Origin: DATEHQ01 sp035279525
GTDB taxonomy: Bacteria; Chloroflexota; Dormibacteria; Dormibacterales; Dormibacteraceae
Direction: 5' to 3'
Assembly: GCA_035279525.1 (NCBI GenBank)
Contig: DATEHQ010000148.1
Location: 1-11,526 of the forward strand
Length of the DNA: 11,526 nucleotides
Numbering within the stretch: position 1 is the stretch's first letter; every line of letters starts with the position of its first letter. The notes beneath the pieces are model-generated. The model saw only the letters and a program-made list of their open reading frames with translations, made no database searches and was not told where the DNA came from. Shown here one piece after another: positions 6,227 to 11,526 of the stretch. The position numbers and the translations under genes were made by a program.

Positions 6227-7507
6227 ATGTGGGGCGGCCGTTTCGAGGGCCGCCTGCATCCCGAGCTCGAGCGCTTCTCCTCCTCGCTCGTCGTCGATTT
6301 CGAGCTCTATCCCTACGACATCGACGGAAGCGTGGCCCACGCGCGGGGCCTCAAGGCCGCCGGCATCATCTCGGCCGGCCGGCTCAGGGATATCGAGCGG
6401 GGTCTCAAGCGGGTGAAACGGGAGCTCGACGGCGGGGAGTTCAAATTCGCCGGCACCGATGAGGACATCCATACCGCGATCGAGCGGCGGCTGACGGAGA
6501 TCACGCCCGCCGGCGCCTATCTGCATGCGGGCCGCTCGCGCAACGACCAGGTGGCGCTCGACCTGCGACTTTACTGCCGGGACGTCGCTCGTCTGGCGAT
6601 GGGCAGGCTGGCGCGGCTCATCGAAGTCCTGGCCACCAAGGCCGCGGCGCACGCGGACTGGCTGATGCCGGGCTACACCCACATGCAGCGGGCACAGCCG
6701 GTGACGGTGGGGCACCATCTGCTCGCTCACGCGGAGCCGCTGCTGCGCGACACCACCCGCTTCGCTTTCGCCTACTCGACGGCTGACGCGATGCCGCTCG
6801 GGTCGGGGGCGCTGGCGGGCTCGACGCTCGAGCTTGCGCGACGCGTCGTTGCCGAGGAGCTCGAGATGAGGTTCCTGACCGAGAACAGCATGGACGCCGT
6901 CTCCGACCGCGACTTCGCCCTCGACCTGGCCTACGCCTGCACCTCGACCGCGCTGCACCTGAGCCGGCTGGGCGAAGACGTCGTCATCTGGGCCACCACC
7001 GAGTTCGGGTTCGTGAAGCTGACTGACGAGATCGCGACCGGCTCGAGCCTCATGCCGCAGAAGAGGAATCCCGACATCGCAGAGCTGCTCAGGGGTCGCG
7101 CGGGGCGCGCGATCGGGAGCCTGGTCACCCTCGCGACCATGCTCAAGGGACTGCCGCTCGCCTACGACCGGGACCTGCAGGAGGACAAGGGTCCGCTCTT
7201 TGCCGCGGTGGAGAGCGTCCTCGAGTCGCTGGAGGCGGCGGCGATTCTCGTCGAACGGCTCGAGTTCGACCGAGAGCGGCTGGCCCAGGCCGCGGCCGAC
7301 CCGCTGCTGCTTGCCACGGACGCGGCCGAGGAGCTCGTCCGGACCGGCGTCCCGTTCCGAAGGGCGCACGAGCGGGTGGGGCGGCAGGTCCGGGAGGGCG
7401 AGCTGAAACCGCCATGGGACGCCAGGACCTCGGTCGCCAAACGGAAGCTGGAAGTGACCCGCCGGGCGAAGGCCCTGCAGAAGGAAGCGGCCCGTCTCAC
7501 GCGCTGA
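6227..7507 (+). CDS. argH: Argininosuccinate lyase (ArgH) with a shortened C-terminal domain
   Basis: ArgH splits argininosuccinate into arginine and fumarate, the last step of the pathway. It belongs to the fumarase/aspartase superfamily and acts as a tetramer. Landmarks: MWGGRF at the start, IHTAIERRLTEI, HAGRSRNDQVALDLRL (100-115), YTHMQRAQPVT with the conserved H152, PLGSGALAGS, and the catalytic-serine loop TGSSLMPQKRNPD (271-283). HAGRSRND has alanine where HTGRSRND is more usual. The protein has 426 residues against about 455-470 usually. The loss is in domain 3: between RAHERVGRQV (379-388) and SVAKRK (402-407) the LEEL..SPLF..DV segment seen in most homologues is missing. ATG 6227 is the only start giving the standard N-terminus; the open frame upstream lies inside argG. 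Confidence 0.95.
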   Translation: MWGGRFEGRLHPELERFSSSLVVDFELYPYDIDGSVAHARGLKAAGIISAGRLRDIERGLKRVKRELDGGEFKFAGTDEDIHTAIERRLTEITPAGAYLHAGRSRNDQVALDLRLYCRDVARLAMGRLARLIEVLATKAAAHADWLMPGYTHMQRAQPVTVGHHLLAHAEPLLRDTTRFAFAYSTADAMPLGSGALAGSTLELARRVVAEELEMRFLTENSMDAVSDRDFALDLAYACTSTALHLSRLGEDVVIWATTEFGFVKLTDEIATGSSLMPQKRNPDIAELLRGRAGRAIGSLVTLATMLKGLPLAYDRDLQEDKGPLFAAVESVLESLEAAAILVERLEFDRERLAQAAADPLLLATDAAEELVRTGVPFRRAHERVGRQVREGELKPPWDARTSVAKRKLEVTRRAKALQKEAARLTR

Positions 7508-7523
7508 GGACTGGCCCGTCCTC
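7506..7523 (+). other. Small hairpin at the argH-coaX junction
   Basis: GAGGAC (7506-7511) and GTCCTC (7518-7523) are a perfect 6-bp inverted repeat around the 6-nt loop TGGCCC. The left arm begins within the argH stop codon. No run of T follows, so it is not a classical intrinsic terminator. It could be a weak terminator, an RNA 3'-end stabiliser, or chance in GC-rich DNA. Confidence 0.35.
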
Positions 7524-7529
7524 TAGAGT
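7524..7529 (+). promoter_or_regulatory. Candidate -10 element (TAGAGT) for coaX
   Basis: TAGAGT fits the TANNNT pattern and ends 6 nt before the GTG start of coaX. It lies right after the hairpin and inside the 8-bp palindrome CTCTAGAG (7521-7528). No -35 hexamer is recognisable. The short distance suggests a leaderless coaX transcript separate from the arginine operon, but a six-base weak motif can occur by chance. Confidence 0.4.
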
Positions 7530-7535
7530 TCGCCC

Positions 7536-8315
7536 GTGCTGCTCGCCGTCGACGTCGGCAACACGAACGTGACGCTCGCCCTCTTCGAAGGCGAACGCCT
7601 GGTCGCCGACTGGCGAGTCACCTCGCACCGGGAGCGGACGGCGGACGAGGTGGGGCTGGAGCTGCGGCAGCTCTTCGAGCTGCGGGGCCTGGACCTCGGC
7701 GTGGTCGACGGCGTGGTCGTCTCCAGCGTCGTACCCACTGTCAACCCCGCCCTCGTCGAGGCGTCGCGGCGGTACCTGAAATGCGAGCCGATCATGGTCG
7801 GGCCCGGGGTCAAGACGAGCGTCCGGATTCGCTACGAGAACCCCAAGGACGTCGGCGCGGACAGAATCGCCAACGCACTCGCCGCCTTCACCAAGTACGG
7901 CGGCCCCATCGTGGTGATCGACTTCGGCACGGCCGTGACGTACGACGCGATCAGCGCCGAGGGCGATTACCTGGGCGGCGCGATCGCGCCGGGCGTGGAG
8001 ATCTCGCTCGACGCCCTCGTCTCACACACGGCAATGCTCCGCCGCGTGGAGCCGTTGGCCCCGGACTCGGTGATCGGCCGGAACACCGTGGCCGCCATCC
8101 AGTCAGGTCTCGTCTGGGGGTTTGTCGCCCAGGTCGAGGGCATGGTGCAGCGGATGGTCGCGGAGCTTGGCGGGAAGGCCCGCGTGATCGCCACGGGCGG
8201 CCAGGCCGCGCTCGTGGCCGACCTCACCCACGTGATCGAAACCACCGACCCGCTGCTGACTCTGGAAGGTTTAAGGCTTATCTACGCTCAAAACTCAAAC
8301 GGTGGTGCTAGATAG
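7536..8315 (+). CDS. coaX: Type III pantothenate kinase (CoaX)
   Basis: CoaX phosphorylates pantothenate with ATP, the first committed step of coenzyme A synthesis. It belongs to the acetate-and-sugar-kinase/Hsc70/actin superfamily, needs a monovalent cation, and type III enzymes are not feedback-inhibited by CoA. The 259-residue product has the phosphate-1 loop AVDVGNTNVTLALF (4-17), the pantothenate-binding GADRIANALAAF (107-118), the phosphate-2 loop VIDFGTAVTYDAI (127-139), GDYLGGAIAPGVEISLDAL, and the late adenosine-site stretch VIATGGQAALV. GTG 7536 is the only start that keeps the DVGNTN loop at its normal distance. No ribosome-binding site is visible and 28 bp separate it from argH. 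In actinobacteria coaX is often near panC, panD or lysS; here lysS lies three genes on. Confidence 0.95.
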   Translation: MLLAVDVGNTNVTLALFEGERLVADWRVTSHRERTADEVGLELRQLFELRGLDLGVVDGVVVSSVVPTVNPALVEASRRYLKCEPIMVGPGVKTSVRIRYENPKDVGADRIANALAAFTKYGGPIVVIDFGTAVTYDAISAEGDYLGGAIAPGVEISLDALVSHTAMLRRVEPLAPDSVIGRNTVAAIQSGLVWGFVAQVEGMVQRMVAELGGKARVIATGGQAALVADLTHVIETTDPLLTLEGLRLIYAQNSNGGAR

Positions 8316-8325
8316 AACCCTTCGC

Positions 8326-10146
8326 ATGAAGACAGCCCAGCCCTTCCATCTCTACCTGGCCGGCAACGTGGATCCGGGAGCCCTGGCCGGGCTCGATTCG
8401 GAGGCCCTGGGCGACCCTTCCCGCGTCGTCCGGCCCGCGCTCGTCCTGCTCGGCCCCGGGCTGGCCGCCCCCGCCGGCCTGGAGGACATCGCGATCGCGG
8501 TCCCCGCGGACGCCTCGCCCTCAGCCCTCAGGGAGCTGGTCAGGGTGGCCATGGAGAACATCGCCCTGAAGCAGCAGGTGGCGCAGCTCGAGGAGCAGGC
8601 TCGCCGCCAGCACCGGCAGTTCGAGGAGCTCAACCGAATCGGCATCGCGCTGTCGGCCGAGCGCGACATCTCCAAGCTGCAGCAATTCATCCTCACGACC
8701 ATGCGTCAGCTGACGAACGCCGACGGCGCGAGCCTGTGGCTGAAGACGGAGGAGGACGGGGTGCCGAAGCTCTTCCTCGCGTCCAGCCAGAACCATTCGC
8801 TGGAAAAGAACACGTACCAGGCGTTCAAGGTGCCCGTGGACGAGAAGAGCGTCGTCGGTTACACGGTCTCCGCCGGGCGCCCGCAGATCTATGACGACGC
8901 CTACAACCCGCCGCCGGGCAGGCCCCAGGGCGGCAAGGGATTCGACACGCAGTTCGGTTACCGCACGAAGTCGATGCTCACAGTCCCGATGCGCAACTAC
9001 AACCACGAGGTGGTCGGCGCGATCCAGCTGATCAACGCCAAGCGCAGCTTCGAGACGAGGCTCAGCGTGGAGAGCGTTGCCGACCAGGTCGTGAGCTTCC
9101 GGCCAGAGGACCTCGAGATGATCGAGTCGATCGCCAGCCAGGCCGCGGTCGCCCTCGACAACAAGAGCCTGCTCGAATCCATCCAGGCCCTTTTCGACGG
9201 TTTCGTGCAGGCGAGCGTCACCGCGATCGAACAGCGCGACCCCAGCACCGCCGGCCATTCGGGCCGGGTCGAAGGATTGACGTCGACGCTCGCGCACGCG
9301 GTCTCGGACATCGCTTCAGGCAAGTACCGGGACATCCGATTCACCGACGACCAGATGAAGGAGCTGCGCTACGCGTGCCTGCTTCACGACTTCGGCAAGG
9401 TCGGCGTGCGCGAGCACATCCTGGTCAAGGCGAAGAAGCTCATGCCGGGCCAGCTCGAGGTCATCGAATCGCGCTTCGCCTTCGTCGAGCGATCGGTGCA
9501 GGTGAAGTACGCCAGCGAGAAGCTCGAGGCCATGCGCGCGGGTCACGGTTCGACCGAGGAGATGGACGCGATCGACCGCCGGCTGCAAGCAGAGCTGTTG
9601 CAGCTCGATCGCTGGATGCAGAGCATCGTGGCCGCGAACGAGCCGTCGGTCCTGCCCGAGGACAAGGCGTCGATGCTCGAGGTGCTTTCGCACGAGACCT
9701 ACATCGACATGGCGGGTCACCCGCACCCGATGCTCGACCCGCAGGAGTTCCGGTTCCTCAGCATCCGCAAGGGCACGCTGGATCCGCAGGAACGGCTCGA
9801 AATGGAATCACACGTCACGCACAGCTTTCACTTCCTGACCAAGATCCCGTGGACGCCGGTGATGAGGGGAATACCCGAGATCGCATACGGCCACCACGAG
9901 AAGCTCGACGGGTCGGGCTATCCTCGCGGGCTGACGGGCGACCAGATCCCGCTGCAGGCGCGGATGATGACGATCTCCGACATCTACGACGCGTTGACGG
10001 CGCAGGATCGTCCGTACAAGCGCGCCGTGTCGAGGACGACGGCGCTCGACATCCTGCACACGGAGGCCGACCAGGGCAAGCTCGACAGGGACCTGCTCGA
10101 GATCTTCGTCACGAACAAGGTTTACGAAGCGACAGCCGTCCGATGA
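8326..10146 (+). CDS. GAF and HD-GYP domain protein, probable cyclic-di-GMP phosphodiesterase
   Basis: This is probably a cytoplasmic sensor enzyme that degrades cyclic di-GMP; no transmembrane segment or signal peptide is seen. With ATG 8326 it has 606 residues. Residues 1-70 resemble a degenerate receiver domain. A coiled-coil linker (about 76-100, ENIALKQQVAQLEEQARRQ) leads to a GAF domain (about 90-278, with GYRTKSMLTVP and a DLEMIESIASQAAVALDN end). The HD-GYP part (about 285-600) has AGHSGRV (H311), LLHDFGKVGV (H354, D355), KAKKL (368-372), ESHVTH (H496), HHEKLDGSGYPRGL (523-536) and SDIYDALTAQDRPYK (551-565), so the metal ligands appear intact. About 100 residues are inserted between KAKKL and ESHVTH. 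GTG 8302 or 8305 are alternative starts overlapping coaX. It overlaps the next gene as ATGA. Confidence 0.88.
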   Translation: MKTAQPFHLYLAGNVDPGALAGLDSEALGDPSRVVRPALVLLGPGLAAPAGLEDIAIAVPADASPSALRELVRVAMENIALKQQVAQLEEQARRQHRQFEELNRIGIALSAERDISKLQQFILTTMRQLTNADGASLWLKTEEDGVPKLFLASSQNHSLEKNTYQAFKVPVDEKSVVGYTVSAGRPQIYDDAYNPPPGRPQGGKGFDTQFGYRTKSMLTVPMRNYNHEVVGAIQLINAKRSFETRLSVESVADQVVSFRPEDLEMIESIASQAAVALDNKSLLESIQALFDGFVQASVTAIEQRDPSTAGHSGRVEGLTSTLAHAVSDIASGKYRDIRFTDDQMKELRYACLLHDFGKVGVREHILVKAKKLMPGQLEVIESRFAFVERSVQVKYASEKLEAMRAGHGSTEEMDAIDRRLQAELLQLDRWMQSIVAANEPSVLPEDKASMLEVLSHETYIDMAGHPHPMLDPQEFRFLSIRKGTLDPQERLEMESHVTHSFHFLTKIPWTPVMRGIPEIAYGHHEKLDGSGYPRGLTGDQIPLQARMMTISDIYDALTAQDRPYKRAVSRTTALDILHTEADQGKLDRDLLEIFVTNKVYEATAVR

Positions 10147-10991
10147 GGATCAAGTTCTGGGGCACCCGAGGCACGCGACCGACCCCGGGGCGCCGAACCC
10201 TGCGTTACGGCGGCAACACGACCTGCATCGAGGTGAGGGACCGTGAGAACAACCTCCTGATCATCGATTCCGGCTCGGGCATCGCCGAGCTCGGCGCCAC
10301 CTGCAGCCCCAGCGAACCGCTCCAGGCCCACCTCCTGATCACGCACACCCACCTCGACCACATCCAGGGCTTTCCGTTCTTCCTGCCCGCCTTCGTGCCC
10401 GGCACGCACCTGACGATCGTCGGCCCGTCGGGTTCCGCCAAGTCGCTCCAGGCGGCGTTCGCCGATCAGATGGATCCCGCGTACTTCCCGGTGCGGTTGA
10501 GTCACATGCCGGCGGAGATGGAGTTCATCGAGCGCAACCCCGGCGAGACATTCGAGGTCGGCGCGCTGCGCATCACGCCTCACCGGTTGATGCACCCGAT
10601 CCCGACGTTCGGCTACAGGATCGACGAGGGTACATCGCGGTTCGCGTTCGCCACCGACAACGAGATCGCGATGTTCGCCAACGGTGACAACGGCACTCTC
10701 ATGGACCTCGCCAACTGGTGCCGCGACGCGGACCTGCTGGTCCACGATGCGCAGTACAGCACCGAGGAGTACAGGACACACGCGGGCTTCGGCCACTCGA
10801 CCTACGAAGAATCCCTGTCGTTGGCGGAGCAGGCCGGGGTCAAGGAGCTCGCGTTCTTCCACCACGACCCCTTGCACTCCGACACCGACGTCGACGCGCT
10901 GATCGAGGAAGCGCTCGGCAATCACCGTTCGTCGGGTGGGTCCGACGTGAGCTCGTTCCCCGCCGCCGAGGACCAGGAGATCGCGCTTTAG
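10143..10991 (+). CDS. Metallo-beta-lactamase-fold hydrolase, possible nucleotide phosphodiesterase
   Basis: This 282-residue cytoplasmic protein has the MBL fold of the Lactamase_B_2 / RNase Z-PhnP-like branch. The N-terminus MRIKFWGTRGTRPTPG with YGGNTTCIEV is typical of that branch. The metal-binding motif is THTHLDH with H68, H70, D72 and H73. Further likely ligands are H151 in LMHPIPTFGYRI, D172 in FATDNE and H240 in FFHHDP. DLLVHDAQYSTEEY (198-211) and AGFGHSTYEES are also characteristic. The two-metal site looks complete, so hydrolysis of a phosphodiester or cyclic nucleotide is plausible; the substrate cannot be read from sequence. ATG 10143 overlaps the stop of the HD-GYP gene, suggesting translational coupling and a shared signalling pathway. 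The last 20 or so residues are low-complexity and probably disordered. Confidence 0.86.
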   Translation: MRIKFWGTRGTRPTPGRRTLRYGGNTTCIEVRDRENNLLIIDSGSGIAELGATCSPSEPLQAHLLITHTHLDHIQGFPFFLPAFVPGTHLTIVGPSGSAKSLQAAFADQMDPAYFPVRLSHMPAEMEFIERNPGETFEVGALRITPHRLMHPIPTFGYRIDEGTSRFAFATDNEIAMFANGDNGTLMDLANWCRDADLLVHDAQYSTEEYRTHAGFGHSTYEESLSLAEQAGVKELAFFHHDPLHSDTDVDALIEEALGNHRSSGGSDVSSFPAAEDQEIAL

Positions 10992-10995
10992 GCCT

Positions 10996-11001
10996 TAGTC
11001 T
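10996..11001 (+). promoter_or_regulatory. Candidate -10 element (TAGTCT) for lysS
   Basis: TAGTCT fits TANNNT and ends 9 nt before the GTG proposed as the lysS start, the same distance as TATACT before argC. It lies in the 19-bp gap after the MBL gene. No -35 hexamer is recognisable. If active, it would give a leaderless or nearly leaderless lysS message. Confidence 0.4.
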
Positions 11002-11010
11002 TTCGGGGTC

Positions 11011-11526
11011 GTGAAAGAAGAAACGGAGCCCGACCTACCGGCCGTCATGCGCGACCGTCGCGAGAAGCTGGAGCGCCTGCGAGCGTCGGGCGTCGACCCG
11101 TACTCGCGAGGTTTCCGGCCGACGCACACCACCAGGTCCGCCCGCGAGTTGCTAGGCGACTCGGAAAACACCGATCCCGTCGCGATCGCCGGGCGCCTGA
11201 TGGTGAAGCGGAAGCAGGGCGGGCTCATCTTCGCGGACGTGCAGGACGGCTTGGGCCGCATCCAGCTGATGGCGACGCGCGAGATCCTAGGCGAGCAGGA
11301 GTTCGAGCGCTTCGCGGACCTGGACGCGGGCGACATCCTCGGCGTGAGGGGTCCGGTGATGCGCACCAAGCGGGGCGAGGTCACCGTGCAGGTGCATTCC
11401 TTCCAGCTGCTGACGAAGTCGCTGCGTCCGCTGCCCGAAAAGTGGCACGGGCTCAAGGACGTCGAGATCCGCTACCGCCAGCGGTACGTGGACCTGATCG
11501 CGAACCCCGAGGTCCGCGAGGTGTTT
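11011..11526 (+). CDS. lysS: Lysyl-tRNA synthetase, class II, N-terminal part (cut by window end)
   Basis: LysS charges tRNA-Lys with lysine. The frame stays open for 172 codons to the right edge, about a third of a normal 490-510-residue protein. Visible parts are the N-terminal helix MRDRREKLERLRASGVDPYS, the OB-fold anticodon-binding domain with VAIAGRLMVKRKQGGLIFADVQDG and GDILGVRGPVMRTKRGEVTVQV, and the start of the class II core, LPEKWHGLKDVEIRYRQRYVDLI, a strong LysS signature. Class II motifs 1-3 lie beyond the window. GTG 11011 is preferred because a TANNNT box precedes it; the in-frame ATG at 11047 would remove 12 poorly conserved residues and cannot be excluded. The gene follows the MBL gene after 19 bp and is unlikely to share its function. 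Confidence 0.95.
   Translation, partial: MKEETEPDLPAVMRDRREKLERLRASGVDPYSRGFRPTHTTRSARELLGDSENTDPVAIAGRLMVKRKQGGLIFADVQDGLGRIQLMATREILGEQEFERFADLDAGDILGVRGPVMRTKRGEVTVQVHSFQLLTKSLRPLPEKWHGLKDVEIRYRQRYVDLIANPEVREVF

Noticed and set aside
7506..7529. Intrinsic terminator after argH
   Set aside because: The stem is only 6 bp and is followed by TAGAGTTCG, not a T run; kept only as a hairpin of unknown role.
9375..10142. In-frame upstream extension of the MBL-fold gene, suggesting a fusion
   Set aside because: It lies inside the HD-GYP gene in another frame and reads as low-complexity R/G/A sequence; ATG 10143 gives the canonical MBL start.
1..11526. CRISPR arrays, tRNA or rRNA genes, insertion sequences, riboswitches
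   Set aside because: No regularly spaced repeats, no cloverleaf-like or rRNA-like stretches, no transposase, and the intergenic gaps (61 bp at most) are too short for a riboswitch.

Overview
The window is a GC-rich stretch (roughly two-thirds G+C by eye) of a bacterial chromosome. All genes are on the + strand and there is almost no intergenic space. The organism looks like a high-GC soil-type bacterium: an actinobacterium or a member of a neighbouring terrestrial lineage such as Chloroflexota or Dormibacterota. Three things point this way: a DUF222/13E12-type HNH protein at the left edge, an argC-J-B-D-R-G-H gene order, and likely leaderless starts with a TANNNT -10 box and no Shine-Dalgarno sequence. 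A GAF/HD-GYP protein paired with a metallo-beta-lactamase-fold (MBL) enzyme is less typical of classical actinobacteria, so I do not name a phylum firmly.

Layout. 1-274: 3' end of an HNH endonuclease gene. 275-335: the only real intergenic region before the arginine genes; it holds a -10 box and a tandem ArgR-type operator. 336-7507: an arginine biosynthesis operon argC, argJ, argB, argD, argR, argG, argH. The first five genes are joined by four successive 4-bp NTGA stop/start overlaps, argR and argG overlap by 11 bp, and argG and argH are 8 bp apart. 7536-8315: coaX (type III pantothenate kinase), preceded by a small hairpin and a TANNNT box. 8326-10146: a GAF plus HD-GYP protein, probably a cyclic-di-GMP phosphodiesterase. 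10143-10991: an MBL-fold hydrolase coupled to it by an ATGA overlap. 11011-end: 5' part of lysS (class II lysyl-tRNA synthetase), cut by the window edge.

How the genes work together. ArgJ moves the acetyl group from N-acetylornithine back to glutamate, so ArgJ-ArgB-ArgC-ArgD form the cyclic acetyl route to ornithine. ArgB carries the N-terminal helix and C-terminal residues of the arginine-inhibited kinases. ArgG and ArgH convert citrulline to arginine. The step between, ornithine carbamoyltransferase (argF), is absent: argR directly follows argD where argF often lies. ArgR is encoded inside the operon whose promoter carries its likely operator, which implies autoregulation. coaX (coenzyme A), the HD-GYP/MBL pair (probable nucleotide second-messenger turnover) and lysS look like separate or loosely joined transcription units.

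Most of the window is well-known metabolism and I do not see a clear new defence or mobile system. The points most worth a second look are the operator-promoter overlap at a leaderless argC, the missing argF, the shortened ArgH C-terminal domain, and the HD-GYP protein with a split catalytic domain coupled to an MBL hydrolase.
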